A DNA stretch of 61,890 nucleotides from Methylobacterium sp. J-030. Lineage in GTDB: Bacteria; Pseudomonadota; Alphaproteobacteria; Rhizobiales; Beijerinckiaceae. The translations under genes were made by a program, and so were the position numbers. The notes beneath the pieces are model-generated. The model was not told the origin of the DNA. It searched no databases and worked only from the letters and a program-made list of their open reading frames with translations. Below are positions 16,153-25,181 of the stretch, piece after piece. Each line of letters opens with the position of its first letter. The first letter of the stretch is position 1. Where the stretch lies: positions 1 through 61,890 of the forward strand of contig NZ_JAKSYM010000062.1 of the NCBI RefSeq assembly GCF_022829545.1. The letters are read 5' to 3'.

Positions 16153-16860
16153 TCAGGCCTCGCCGCGGCGCTTCTTGCCGGCGGCGATGATCTGGGCGGC
16201 GAGGTTCGGGGCGGGGCGCTCGCCCCCGGCGCCCACCTCGGGGTTCTTCACCTCGGCCATGCGCTCGCGCAGCCCGTCGCGACGCGGCTCCGGGGGGGAC
16301 GCGGACGCGGATACGCGGCCAGCCTGCATCGCGGCGAGCATCTCGATGGCCTGGCCGCGCGGCATCGACGTGCCGGTGGCGAGGTGGGCCGCAGCGACGG
16401 GGTCCGCCTTGCCGGGCTCCGACGTCAGGATGGCGCGGATGCGGGCGCGCTCGCGACCGCGGGCGGCGCGAGCGGACTTGTCCTGCTCCTCGTCCTCCAT
16501 GTCATCGTCGCCATCGTCGTCGGCCTTGGCTTTCTTGGCCTTGCCCCTCGTGTCGTCGGCGTCGTCATCGCCGTCGTCGGCCTCATCCTCGGCCTCGCTC
16601 TCGTCGTCGGCCTTGGCCTTCTTGGCGGACTTGCCCTTGCCCTTGGCGCCCTTCTTCTCCTCGTCGCCGGCCTCCTGGTCGTCGCCCTCGGCCTTCTTGG
16701 CGCCAGTGTTGTTGTCGTCCTCGTCGTCGGCCTCGGCCTCGGCCTTCTTGATCTTCTTGGCGTCGTCCTTCTTGGGCTCGTCCTCGTCGGAGGCCTTGGG
16801 CGGGCGGGCGAGGTGGGCGAACGGGCTGGTGCTGGCCTTGAGGCTGGTGCGCGTGGACAT
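16153..16860 (-). CDS. Probable separate capsid scaffold protein with long Asp/Glu/Lys tract
   Basis: 235 aa from ATG 16860, three codons past the protease stop. Residues 20-145 are a low-complexity, highly charged Asp/Glu/Lys/Ala region. The C-terminal part (GRERARIRAILTSEP, HLATGTSMPRGQAIEMLAAM) matches the segment that usually ends S49/ClpP-type prohead protease-scaffold fusions. Here the scaffold part is a separate gene directly after a short protease, so I infer it is the internal scaffold, cleaved or ejected during maturation. Confidence 0.6.
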   Translation of the reverse strand: MSTRTSLKASTSPFAHLARPPKASDEDEPKKDDAKKIKKAEAEADDEDDNNTGAKKAEGDDQEAGDEEKKGAKGKGKSAKKAKADDESEAEDEADDGDDDADDTRGKAKKAKADDDGDDDMEDEEQDKSARAARGRERARIRAILTSEPGKADPVAAAHLATGTSMPRGQAIEMLAAMQAGRVSASASPPEPRRDGLRERMAEVKNPEVGAGGERPAPNLAAQIIAAGKKRRGEA

Positions 16861-16862
16861 GA

Positions 16863-17702
16863 TCAATCTCCCAGGGTTTCGACGAGCGCCGCGAAGGCCG
16901 CATCGGGTGTCAGGACGGCGTCAGAGAGGCCGGCCTTGACCGCCGCCGCGCCGAGGAAGGTGCCGGCCTCGGTCGCGCGGACGGCATCGGGGTTGAGGTC
17001 GCGGTTGCGGGCGACCAGGGCGACGAACATCTTCCCGAGGCTGTCGATGTCGGCCTGCATGCGCTTGCGCGCGTCGTCGGACAGCACGGTGGTCGGGTAG
17101 CTGTCCGACTTGCGGTCGCCGAACTGCACCGTGGTAACCTTGAGGCCGGCCTGCTCCAGGGCGGCGGTCACGTCGAGGTGCATGGTGATGACGCCGATCG
17201 AGCCGATGACCGCGGTGCGCGGCGCCACGATCCGGTCGGCCGCCGAGGCCAGGGCATAGGCGGCGGAGCAGCAGTACTCGTCGACAATGGCGACGATCGG
17301 CTTCTCGCCGCGCAGGCGATAGATGTCGTCGGCGAGGTCGAAGCAGCCCGCGACCTCGCCGCCGGGCGAGTCGACGTGCAGCACGACCGCCTTCACCTCG
17401 GGGTCGGCGAGCGCGGCCAGCAGCGTCCGGCGGATCGAGGCGTAGCTCGTCTCGCCCCACCACCAGCAGCAGTCGTCGCCGTGGACCAGCACGCCCTGGA
17501 TCCGCACGATGGCGATGCCGTCGACCACCTCGTAGGGACGGCGCCGATCGCGCGAGGCCGTCTCCTCGACGCCGTCGAGGAACGCCGATGGCGCTACGGG
17601 CCGGTCGGCGCCGATGATGCGAAGCCGCTCCAGCAGCGCCGTGGCGTGCGCGGGCAGCAGCGCCAGCGGCCGGTAGAGGAGGCCTTCGACCGACATACTC
17701 AT
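16863..17702 (-). CDS. S49-family prohead protease (lambda gpC-like)
   Basis: 279 aa from ATG 17702, which overlaps the portal stop by ATGA. SppA/S49 fold: VRIQGVLVHG, VLHVDSPGGEVAGC and the nucleophile region EYCCSAAYALASAADRI, then GSIGVITMHLDV. Processes portal and scaffold in the procapsid. It ends after the catalytic domain without the usual C-terminal scaffold, which appears as the next gene. Confidence 0.88.
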   Translation of the reverse strand: MSMSVEGLLYRPLALLPAHATALLERLRIIGADRPVAPSAFLDGVEETASRDRRRPYEVVDGIAIVRIQGVLVHGDDCCWWWGETSYASIRRTLLAALADPEVKAVVLHVDSPGGEVAGCFDLADDIYRLRGEKPIVAIVDEYCCSAAYALASAADRIVAPRTAVIGSIGVITMHLDVTAALEQAGLKVTTVQFGDRKSDSYPTTVLSDDARKRMQADIDSLGKMFVALVARNRDLNPDAVRATEAGTFLGAAAVKAGLSDAVLTPDAAFAALVETLGD

Positions 17703-19384
17703 ACTGCCTCCGGCTTCTGCGCGGCACGGGCGACCGCGACCTGCCCGCTCCATTCCGGGCGCGGGATGCCGAGGTCGTCGAAGAGCTTGATCTCGTGGGC
17801 CCGCTGTTCGAGCACCTCCTCGTAATCGAGGCCCTGCTCGCCGCAGACGTCTTCGAGGGTCTGGAACCCGGCATCCATGCCGATCACCGCGCCGGTGCGC
17901 TCGTCGACCGGGTTGATCCAGCCCATCGCCGGCCCGAGCCAGCGGCAGCGGGCGTAGGCGTCGCGGCACTCGGCGAAGGTGTCTGGGACGACGCCGCGCG
18001 GTAGCGGGAAGTCGTCGACCACCGTCGCCTCCTCCAGCCACGCCGACCGGATCGGTCCGGCGAAGCCGTGGGAGAAGTCGTGACGGCGGCGCGTCATCGT
18101 CTTCCAGGCTTCGAGCAGCGCGGCGCGCGCCGACGAGTAGTTCACGTCGCTCCAGTCGTTCGAGACCTGCTGGGCGGAGAGCCCGAGGCCGGTCGCGACG
18201 TTGCGGAGCATGGCGCCCTCGAACGCGCCGAAGTTGTTGTTCGGCCGCGTTGAGGCGACGGTGTTGATCTTCTCGCCCGGGAACATGATCGGGACGCGCA
18301 CCCCGCCGAGTAACAGCGAGGAGTCGCGGTGGAAGTCCTCCCGCGCGCCCTGGTAGCCGTTGATCTGCTCCAGGCCGCCGTCGGCGTCGTCGAGGGCGTC
18401 GCGCACGAGCGTCGCGTCGAACGGCGACTCGATGTAGGCGCCGAAGATCGCGTTGATGATCGCGGCGTCGAGCTCGTTGCCGTCGTACTTCACCAGCATC
18501 TTTAGGCGCTGCAGCACCGGGCCGAAGATGCCGGCGCCGCCGCGGTGGGTCGCGGCGCGGTCGCCCTCGTAGTCGTGGACCACGATGGGTCGGCCCCAGG
18601 CCGTCTCCCGCTCGACGCGCTCCCAGGTCAAAGAGGCCGCGGCGCTGAACCAGTCGCCCGCGTGCGCCTTGCGGATGTGGTAGGCGATGGCCGCGCCGGT
18701 ATCCTCCTCGATCTCGACGCCGCCGCGCATCACGTTCTGGTCGAACGCCTGCTGCGGGTTCGACAGCCGGTCGGGATCGACGAGCTGCACGGCCGTGCAG
18801 TACCGGGCCCGGCCGGGCGCGACGCGCGCGGTCAGCCATTTCAGGACGGCCAGCGCGTCGCCGTCCACGAGCTTGTGCCGGAACGCGGTGCGCATCAGCT
18901 GCGCGAAGGTCTGGTTGCGCGCGGCGTCGCACCACTTGCCCAGCGCGTTGGCCCAGATCCGCCAGTGCGCGTCGGCGGCGCGGGCGTATTCCTTGGCCCA
19001 CACGGCATCGAAGGCCGGATTGCCGGTGTAGCGGGCGAGGTACTTGTAGTCGGGCTTGGCGATCGGCCGCAGGTTCGGTCCGATGGCGTTGTCGAGGATG
19101 CGGGTGACGGCGCCGGAGGCCCAGCCGTCGTTGCGCACCATGTCGCGGACGCGGGAGACGATCCGGTCGCGATACGGGTTGAGTTCGCCGTCGGGGCTCC
19201 ACAGCCCCGGCGTCCACGCGGCCATGTGCTGGCCGTAGATGTCGGCGGCGTCGTAGGGCGCGCCGCCCCAGGCCCCGCGCCCGCCGTTGAGGGCGCTGGG
19301 GCCGCGCTGTGCCGGAGCGGACCGCGCGCGGCGCGGCGGGAGCGCCTGCCCGTCGGGGCCGAGGAGACGGACGCCCTCAGACAT
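17699..19384 (-). CDS. Portal protein (lambda gpB family)
   Basis: 561 aa, normal for lambda-family portals. Recognisable segments: NPYRDRIVSRVRDMVRNDGWA near the start, TRILDNAIGPNLRP, the NFGAFEGAMLRNVATGLGLSA region and WSDVNYSSARAALLE. Forms the dodecameric ring that binds terminase and the tail connector. Overlaps the protease gene by ATGA and follows gpW. Confidence 0.92.
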   Translation of the reverse strand: MSEGVRLLGPDGQALPPRRARSAPAQRGPSALNGGRGAWGGAPYDAADIYGQHMAAWTPGLWSPDGELNPYRDRIVSRVRDMVRNDGWASGAVTRILDNAIGPNLRPIAKPDYKYLARYTGNPAFDAVWAKEYARAADAHWRIWANALGKWCDAARNQTFAQLMRTAFRHKLVDGDALAVLKWLTARVAPGRARYCTAVQLVDPDRLSNPQQAFDQNVMRGGVEIEEDTGAAIAYHIRKAHAGDWFSAAASLTWERVERETAWGRPIVVHDYEGDRAATHRGGAGIFGPVLQRLKMLVKYDGNELDAAIINAIFGAYIESPFDATLVRDALDDADGGLEQINGYQGAREDFHRDSSLLLGGVRVPIMFPGEKINTVASTRPNNNFGAFEGAMLRNVATGLGLSAQQVSNDWSDVNYSSARAALLEAWKTMTRRRHDFSHGFAGPIRSAWLEEATVVDDFPLPRGVVPDTFAECRDAYARCRWLGPAMGWINPVDERTGAVIGMDAGFQTLEDVCGEQGLDYEEVLEQRAHEIKLFDDLGIPRPEWSGQVAVARAAQKPEAV

Positions 19385-19390
19385 GCGCCC

Positions 19391-19642
19391 TCACCGAAAG
19401 TACGGGCGCAGCGCCCGACGCGAGCGGCCAAGCCCGAGCGAGGCCTGGAGCAGGCCGATCCACGACAGGAGCGCGCCGGCATCCGTCGGCGTGTAGCTGA
19501 CCGCCTTGCCCTCGTAGGACACACTCACCGGCTTGCCGCCGGACATCAGCAGGGCGTAGGCGGACTGCGCGTCAGTGAGCCACTGCCGGCGCATCGCCAC
19601 CGTCGTCCCGGCGAGCATGCTGCGGTTGGTGTCGAACATCAT
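19391..19642 (-). CDS. Head-tail joining protein gpW
   Basis: 83 aa, standard gpW size. RSMLAGTTVAMRRQWLTDAQSAY is the first helix pair, followed by the two-strand hairpin VSVSYEGKAVSYT. Closes the portal channel after packaging. ATG overlaps the large terminase stop (ATGA), as expected for A-W-B order. Confidence 0.85.
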   Translation of the reverse strand: MMFDTNRSMLAGTTVAMRRQWLTDAQSAYALLMSGGKPVSVSYEGKAVSYTPTDAGALLSWIGLLQASLGLGRSRRALRPYFR

Positions 19643-21702
19643 CGGGCCAACCTGCGGGCAAGGGTTCGCTTCGGGGTCGGCTGGGCCGAGGTGATCGAGG
19701 GGCCCGCCCGCCCCGACGGTGGGGCGGTCGCCGGTGCCGGCGACGATGGGATCTCGACGAGCGGCACAGCCGGTGGGGCCTGCGCCGCCTCAACCGCTGG
19801 CTCGTCGGCGTCCGACATGCTTCCGAGCGCCACGTAGCGCCCGTTCGATGCCTGCAGGCCGCATACGGCCGCGTAGGCATAGACGAAGCACACGCCGGCC
19901 TCGCGCGGCTTCTTGGGCTTGTCCCATTCGGTGAAGCCCTGCCGCCGCGTGACGCGGGTCTCGCAGGTCAGCTGCTCGAAGAAGTCGTCGTCGATCTCGC
20001 GCGAGCCGGCCGCGGGCTGATCCGTGAAGTGCGCGTAGCGCGGCCCGGGCTTCTCGATGGAGAGGTTTTGGTAGGCGTAGTCGCGGGCCGCGTTGCCGCC
20101 GATCATGTACCAAGCGCTGCCGAGGTTGCCCGAAGGCTTGCGCGGCCAGACCGGCGAGCGCTTGCCGCGCATCTCCGAGCGGCCCTTGATCGCCCAGATC
20201 CGGCGCCGACGGCGCTCGTTGCATAACGCGTAGGTCTCCGCCGTGTAGTGACCGCCGGAGTCGATGGCGGCCGCCTGAATGCCGATGGTCCGCCCGTCCG
20301 CGCGCTTGAAGCGTCGGCCGAGCAGGCGGTCGAGGTCCTGCCACACCGCCGCCTCGCCGGGGTCGCCCGGCAGCACGAAGTGGCCGATCAGCCAGCTCTC
20401 GTTGCCCCGGCCCCATCCGTAGACGCCGCCCTCGATGCGGGCGTTCTCGCCGGATTGCACGTCCCCGCCGAGGGTCAGGAACCAGACCCCCTCCGGAACC
20501 TCGGCGCCGTAGAACTCGACGCGGCCGAGCAACTCGCTGGCCTTGCTCTCGCGATCGAAGCTCGCGCGGTAGGTCCGACCGAGCCGCAGATTTACGAAGG
20601 GCTGGACCTTGTTGATCGGGTCGATCTGGGCGTTCAGCCACTCCTGCGCGATCGACTGCCAGGACGCGTTGAGGTCGAGAGACATCCCGGTCCAGAGGTG
20701 GAAGCCCGGGTGGTCGCCGTCGGGGTTGGTCGGGCGCCACTCGCCGTTGGCGTCCATCCAGGCCTTGCGGCTCTCGTCGATGAGGCAGCCGCACTGCCCG
20801 ACGTACCAGAGCCGCTTGACCCGACCCTTCTCCTCCTCCCACTTGATGCCGGTGAGGGTCTCCTTCCCGCCCCATTCGAGGTACTGCCAGCCATCGAGGT
20901 GGCCGGCGGCGTCCGAGCATTGCGGGCACGGCACGAAGTAGCGGCGCTGGTCGCTCTTCGCCCACAGCGCCGCGATCCGGCTCGTCTCTTCGAGGACCGG
21001 CGTCGATCCGACGATGAGCTTGCGGTTCCAGAACTTCTCGCCGCGAGTCCAAAACAGGTCGAGCTTGTCGCCCTGGCTCTTGTAGTCCGGGGTCCAGCCG
21101 TCGGCGTCGATCTCGTCGGCTGCCATGAACTGGGCCGAGTAGCGCCGGAACGCATCGTCGGCCGCCGCGCCCACGAGGCGGGCGGAGGCGCCGTTCGAGA
21201 GCTTGAAGAAGGTCGCCTTGTCCTGCTTCTCGCCCTTGCGCACCGGGCGCATCATGCGCTTGAGGACCGGCGTCTCCCGGAGCATGGGGGCGATCTCGGT
21301 ACCCCCGAAGTCCTCGGCGTCCTCCTTCACCGGCTGCGCGATGGCGCAGAGCGTCGGCGCGTGGTGGAGGTGGTAGCCCACGGCCAGCGTGAAGCAGCGC
21401 GTGTAGCCGACGCGGGCGGCCTTCATCACCGTGACGCGCGGGACCGTCGGGTCGCACATCGCGTCCAGGAGGCCACGCTGGTAGCCGTAGAGCACGATCT
21501 TGCCGCTGTCGGCGCCGGTGCTCTTCGGGATCCGCCCGAACTCCTCGGCCCACTGAGAGCCGCTCATCCGCGGCGGCTTGATCAGGGCCGAGCCGAACAG
21601 ACCCAAGATCGTGTGGCGATACTCGCCACGGCCGCTGCGGTAGCTGCCAGGACGATGCGCCTCAATCCTCGTCGAGATCTCCGCTGCGGTCGCCCTCGCC
21701 AT
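19639..21702 (-). CDS. Terminase large subunit (lambda GpA family)
   Basis: 687 aa. ATPase: Walker A-like VMKAARVGYTR at residues 92-102 and Walker B MAADEID at 193-199. C-terminal nuclease region includes GGDVQSGENARIEGGVYGWG and AAIDSGGHYT. Cuts and packages DNA at cos sites in lambda relatives. Overlaps the small-subunit gene by about 40 nt. Confidence 0.93.
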   Translation of the reverse strand: MARATAAEISTRIEAHRPGSYRSGRGEYRHTILGLFGSALIKPPRMSGSQWAEEFGRIPKSTGADSGKIVLYGYQRGLLDAMCDPTVPRVTVMKAARVGYTRCFTLAVGYHLHHAPTLCAIAQPVKEDAEDFGGTEIAPMLRETPVLKRMMRPVRKGEKQDKATFFKLSNGASARLVGAAADDAFRRYSAQFMAADEIDADGWTPDYKSQGDKLDLFWTRGEKFWNRKLIVGSTPVLEETSRIAALWAKSDQRRYFVPCPQCSDAAGHLDGWQYLEWGGKETLTGIKWEEEKGRVKRLWYVGQCGCLIDESRKAWMDANGEWRPTNPDGDHPGFHLWTGMSLDLNASWQSIAQEWLNAQIDPINKVQPFVNLRLGRTYRASFDRESKASELLGRVEFYGAEVPEGVWFLTLGGDVQSGENARIEGGVYGWGRGNESWLIGHFVLPGDPGEAAVWQDLDRLLGRRFKRADGRTIGIQAAAIDSGGHYTAETYALCNERRRRRIWAIKGRSEMRGKRSPVWPRKPSGNLGSAWYMIGGNAARDYAYQNLSIEKPGPRYAHFTDQPAAGSREIDDDFFEQLTCETRVTRRQGFTEWDKPKKPREAGVCFVYAYAAVCGLQASNGRYVALGSMSDADEPAVEAAQAPPAVPLVEIPSSPAPATAPPSGRAGPSITSAQPTPKRTLARRLAR

Positions 21703-22225
21703 CGACGTCCGCCCACCGCTCCTGGAGGTCGCTCTCGGCGGCCTGGAAGGCGCGGTTGATCTCCGCCTCGCACAGGTCGCGCACTTCGTTGGGTTGGGTC
21801 ATCTGCACGACGCGGCCGGCGATCTTCGAGCCCGCGTTCGACAGGGCGGAGCGCAGCGCCTGACAGAAGTCGGCCACGACGGTCTCGGCGTCGAAGCGGG
21901 AGACCACGGACTTCAGGGCTTCGTCCGCCTCCACCTCCGCGACGATCGCGCTGGCGACCGCGCGGCGCCGGACCGCCTCGTCCTTCGAGACCTTGCCGTC
22001 GCCGGTCTGGAGGCCGGACACCGCGTCCTCGACGGCGCTGGCGACCCGCCAGTCGATCACCGCCGCGCAGTCGAACTGATACTGCTGGCCTTTACTTCCG
22101 CGTTCGACGACCGGGCAGCCCTTCCGGACCCACGCGTCGATGGTGGGGAGCGTGACATTACAGAGGGTTGCGAGGTCCGACCGGTTCACGATCCGGCCCC
22201 GTTTTTCGAGGTCGGACATAAACAT
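21662..22225 (-). CDS. Terminase small subunit (Nu1-like)
   Basis: 187 aa from ATG 22225 (GGA four bases upstream); ATG 22219 and a TTG at 22240 are alternatives. N-terminal winged HTH of the Nu1/phage DNA packaging type: NRSDLATLCNVTLPTIDAWVRKGCPV, followed by helices for oligomerisation and an acidic C-terminus. Recognises the packaging site; cos should lie nearby, perhaps in 22241-22418, but no signature could be confirmed. Confidence 0.82.
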   Translation of the reverse strand: MFMSDLEKRGRIVNRSDLATLCNVTLPTIDAWVRKGCPVVERGSKGQQYQFDCAAVIDWRVASAVEDAVSGLQTGDGKVSKDEAVRRRAVASAIVAEVEADEALKSVVSRFDAETVVADFCQALRSALSNAGSKIAGRVVQMTQPNEVRDLCEAEINRAFQAAESDLQERWADVDGEGDRSGDLDED

Positions 22226-22418
22226 AAAATCCGTTTTCAAAATTTCAGAAACGGAGAGGACCTGAGGTCGCGCGTCCCCGCAGCTTCGACCCCCCTCCGG
22301 AGGGACCCAAGAATTTTGTCCTAGGGCGCGAGGGCGGCCTCATCTGTGTCCGGCATTGACGTGTCGGGCGCGGGCGCTGGCGCCGAGCCGGTGAAGCGCC
22401 CGATCGAGCCTTCGCCGG

Positions 22419-23015
22419 TCAGCGGGCGTTCCGAAGCGCCTCCAGGAGCCTCCTGTCGAAGTTCGACCGCATCTCCCGCCGCACCACCTCGTTGAAGGTC
22501 CGATGAAAGGGGACGCGCGCCCGCACGTTTGCGCTGCTCTGAAGCTTGTAGAGCAGTCGCAGCTTCTGGTTCTTGCCGCGTCCGACACGGGTGAAGAGCA
22601 GGTTGCCCTTCTTGACCACCTTCTTCGGATCGAGCGCGCGCGGCTTCTGGCCTTTGACGACCGCGCCGTTCGAGCCACGCCGGATCGCCTTCGTCGGGAT
22701 GGCGATCATCCCAGACTTCGCTTGCTTTGTGCCGCCGTCCTCAAGACGTGTCAGCGGCACGCGGTTGATCCGATCGTAGAGCTCGACCCGCAGGTTGCTC
22801 TTCGTCGCGCGTTGGCCGGCGGTTGTCAGCGCGGCAGAGATGAAGCGCTGGTTCTTCACAGCGACGGCGCTGGGCCACGTCGAGGTGATGATCTGCTGGC
22901 GCGCCGCCTCGGCGCTGTCGTTGAGCGACCGGGCCATCGCGAACGAGGCCTGCTTGGCACCCTTCTCGAACCGGCTGGCTGCCCGCTCGAACTCCTTCAC
23001 GTCGAGGGAGAGCAT
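22419..23015 (-). CDS. Phage minor tail/tail completion protein (lambda gpZ-like)
   Basis: 198 aa, strongly basic (pI high). Helical N-terminus with RFEKGAKQASFAMARSLND, then NQRFISAALTTAGQRAT; this resembles prophage minor tail protein Z. Unusual place: upstream of the small terminase rather than near the tail genes. Match is by pattern only. Confidence 0.5.
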   Translation of the reverse strand: MLSLDVKEFERAASRFEKGAKQASFAMARSLNDSAEAARQQIITSTWPSAVAVKNQRFISAALTTAGQRATKSNLRVELYDRINRVPLTRLEDGGTKQAKSGMIAIPTKAIRRGSNGAVVKGQKPRALDPKKVVKKGNLLFTRVGRGKNQKLRLLYKLQSSANVRARVPFHRTFNEVVRREMRSNFDRRLLEALRNAR

Positions 23016-23140
23016 GAGTCTACCGGGTCAGCGGCCGATCCGTGTCGATCACCACCACGGTGCCGGTGACCGGATGAAGTATACGAAGCGAGGCCATTCA
23101 GCAGGTCGCCTTCTGTGCAAGCCGCAGCTCTGTCGCGCAC

Positions 23141-23353
23141 TCACTGGCTGTCGAGGGCGGCCAAGTCGCGGTAGCCGACGCGATAGGTTGCGATCACCTC
23201 CCCGTGCTGTTCAGAGATGGCTTCTCGGTAGGCTTCCCGCAGGTAGACGGCGACATGTGCATCAAGGCGCGGAACAGTGCTTTCGATGTGGGCCGGCGCT
23301 GGTAAGGCGCAGCAGATCGCCGCCGCGAGCGCGGTGGACAGAGCTAAACGCAT
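23141..23353 (-). CDS. Small exported protein, unknown
   Basis: 70 aa. Signal peptide: MRLALSTALAAAICCALPAPAH, then a short charged mature part (VAVYLREAYREAISEQHGE). No family recognised. AT-rich upstream segment 23354-23470 may carry its promoter. Confidence 0.5.
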   Translation of the reverse strand: MRLALSTALAAAICCALPAPAHIESTVPRLDAHVAVYLREAYREAISEQHGEVIATYRVGYRDLAALDSQ

Positions 23354-23472
23354 CGCAAATCCACCCGCATAAAGTTGTTGGTGGCGCTGGTTTAGCGGAG
23401 ACGTGGTTAATCCCGCGCTAATTGCTGGTTGTTTCTCCGCACAGCAGCGTAGAACTATAATGATCGTCGGCG

Positions 23473-23739
23473 TCAGCCCTGCATCAGCTGCGGCACGTCC
23501 CGGTGCTGCTGCACCAAGCGCATGGCCGGCCGCTCGACCGCCAACTCGGTGCAGTCGTCCAGCACCAGCGCTGTCACGTCGGTCACGCCGGCGTCGCGGC
23601 ACATGCGGATCAGGTCATCCTGCCACTTCGTGACTGTCGCCGCCGGAAGCTTGCGCCTGGTGCGCAGCACCAGGATGTCGCCGTGCTGGACCTCAAGGCG
23701 GTCGAGCTGGCGGTCGAGGTCTTCGGACAAAGGGTTCAC
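23473..23739 (-). CDS. Small protein coupled to the serine recombinase, unknown
   Basis: 88 aa from GTG 23739, which overlaps the recombinase stop as GTGA, so translation is probably coupled. Helical N-terminus (LSEDLDRQLDRLEVQHGDILVL) and an ADP- or nucleotide-like alternating beta/alpha pattern (DLIRMCRDAGVTDVTALVLD). Function not recognised; partner of the recombinase is a reasonable guess. Confidence 0.5.
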   Translation of the reverse strand: MNPLSEDLDRQLDRLEVQHGDILVLRTRRKLPAATVTKWQDDLIRMCRDAGVTDVTALVLDDCTELAVERPAMRLVQQHRDVPQLMQG

Positions 23740-24584
23740 CGGACGATGCGGGCATGGCTGCCCGGGCGGTTGACGTGGGTCACGGCGCCGTCCGTCACGA
23801 AGACGTACTCGACCTTGCCCGAATAGACTTGGTTGTTGAGCAGGTAGCTCACGTTCGAGGGCCACCAGCGCTTGCCCTTCGGCGACGGCACGCCGTCAGC
23901 GTTCAAGCCGTCGGCGATCGCCTTCAGGGTCCGGCCGGCGCCGTTCTCGTCGAAGATCCGGCGAACGATCGGCGCGCGCTCGGCGTCGATCAGCAGGCCG
24001 CCCTTTCCGTCCGACAAATAGCCGTAGGGGATGACGCCGCCGGCGAAGCCGCCGCGGCCGGCCTTCTGCATCCGTCCACCCTTAGTGCGTTCGATGATCA
24101 CCGAGCGCTCCTGCTCGGCCATGGCCGAGAGGACGCCGAAGATGAGCTTGCCCGAGGGCGAGCCCGTGTCGATCGCCTCGGTGACCGAGCGGATCGTCAC
24201 GCCGTGCAGCGTGTCGAGTTCGGCTGACGTGGTGACGGCCAGCGCGATGTTGCGGGCGAGCCGGTCGAACCGCTTCACCAGAAGGACGCTGAAGCGCCGC
24301 TCGGTGGCGAGCTGCAGGACCTGGCTGAAGCCCGGCCGCTCGGCTGGCTTCACGGTTCCGGACACGCCGGGGTCGGCGAGGACCTGGACGAGGTCGAGGC
24401 CGACGGCCGTGGCGTAGGCGCGGATCGCCTGTTCCTGCTCGGGCAGGCTGTTGCCGCGCTGGGCTTGTTCGTCCGTCGACACCCGGAGGTAGCCGACGGC
24501 GAGCGCCCGGACCTCCTCGCGTTCGGCTGCCTGGACGGCATTCCTACGCAGGGCGAGCCGGGCGCGGGCGCTACTTGTAGCCAC
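23736..24584 (-). CDS. Serine recombinase (resolvase domain plus recombinase domain)
   Basis: 282 aa from GTG 24584 (AGGGG seven bases upstream); TTG 24590 also possible. Resolvase catalytic domain: VGYLRVSTDEQAQRGNSLPEQ with the nucleophilic Ser in RVSTDEQ, then VLLVKRFDRLARN and MAEQERSVIIERTKGG. Followed by a Recombinase domain (PYGYLSD, RRIFDENGAGRTLKAIADGLNADG). It lacks the zinc-ribbon/coiled-coil tail of large serine integrases, so it could be an integrase remnant, a short integrase or an invertase. Confidence 0.85.
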   Translation of the reverse strand: MATSSARARLALRRNAVQAAEREEVRALAVGYLRVSTDEQAQRGNSLPEQEQAIRAYATAVGLDLVQVLADPGVSGTVKPAERPGFSQVLQLATERRFSVLLVKRFDRLARNIALAVTTSAELDTLHGVTIRSVTEAIDTGSPSGKLIFGVLSAMAEQERSVIIERTKGGRMQKAGRGGFAGGVIPYGYLSDGKGGLLIDAERAPIVRRIFDENGAGRTLKAIADGLNADGVPSPKGKRWWPSNVSYLLNNQVYSGKVEYVFVTDGAVTHVNRPGSHARIVR

Positions 24585-24853
24585 CCACAAACCCCTGTTT
24601 TTGCTAGCGTTCTCTGGTCGGTTGAGGGCGAATTTCTAGATCTCTTAAGGTCTAGTAATTGGCCGGACGTAGGCTCCGCGAAACCGTCAAAGCCGGGATT
24701 AAAACCCGATCCAATCTGACCGCCGAACCGAGTTCGGGATTGGGCACGGGACTGTCGATGATCGTGTGGGTCGAACCGATCAGAGCAGCCTGGCGAAGAC
24801 GCCGCAGGCTGCAACGGCAGCCTCAGCCGTTGTGACCCTGATCGGAGACCATC

Positions 24854-25093
24854 ATGACGTTCGTGCGTACGACTGCGTTTGCCCTCATCCTCATCGGCAC
24901 AAGCGCGGCGCAGGCCCAGGTGACGGGGGCTACAGTGACGCTGGCTCGCGACACGACGGCTGTGGGGGCGACCAAGCCCCCGAGCCGCGATGCAAGCCCG
25001 ACCTCGCGTCTGAGCCCCAATCGGCGCTCTCAGAATGAGCTGAACCAGGACAAGATCGCGAGGGGCATCTGCATCGGCTGTGGCGCGAAATAG
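24854..25093 (+). CDS. Small exported protein with Cys pair, unknown
   Basis: 79 aa. Signal peptide (TFVRTTAFALILIGTSAAQAQ) and a mature region rich in Ser/Thr/Pro ending CIGCGAK. GGAGACC upstream of ATG is a fair ribosome site. The only plus-strand gene in this stretch; lies between the recombinase and a minus-strand ladder. Confidence 0.5.
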   Translation: MTFVRTTAFALILIGTSAAQAQVTGATVTLARDTTAVGATKPPSRDASPTSRLSPNRRSQNELNQDKIARGICIGCGAK

Positions 25094-25106
25094 TCGATCG
25101 AAGCGG

Positions 25107-25181
25107 CTACGCCGATCGGTTCGGCTCTACCAGCGCCCGGGCGAAGCCCAGCGCGAACCGGCGGTACCAGGCGCGGAACAT
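25107..25181 (-). CDS. Tiny ORF at the end of a small-gene ladder
   Basis: 24 codons (MFRAWYRRFALGFARALVEP...), start overlapping the previous stop as ATGA. Supported only by its overlap and codon-like composition; may not be a real gene. Confidence 0.25.
   Translation of the reverse strand: MFRAWYRRFALGFARALVEPNRSA

Noticed and set aside
13805..16939. Very long plus-strand open frame opposite the capsid and decoration genes
   Set aside because: Antisense shadow of GC-rich coding DNA: low-complexity Arg/Asp/Gly/Val composition, no domain, and the minus strand encodes clear capsid proteins.
17178..19837. Plus-strand frames opposite portal and protease
   Set aside because: Shadow ORFs without domains; head genes on the minus strand have clear families.
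20248..21759. Plus-strand open frame opposite the large terminase
   Set aside because: Shadow ORF, composition typical of antisense; terminase motifs on the minus strand are unambiguous.
24600..24850. Possible tRNA gene or att site upstream of the recombinase
   Set aside because: No cloverleaf, TTCGAATCC arm or direct repeat could be recognised; region left unassigned.
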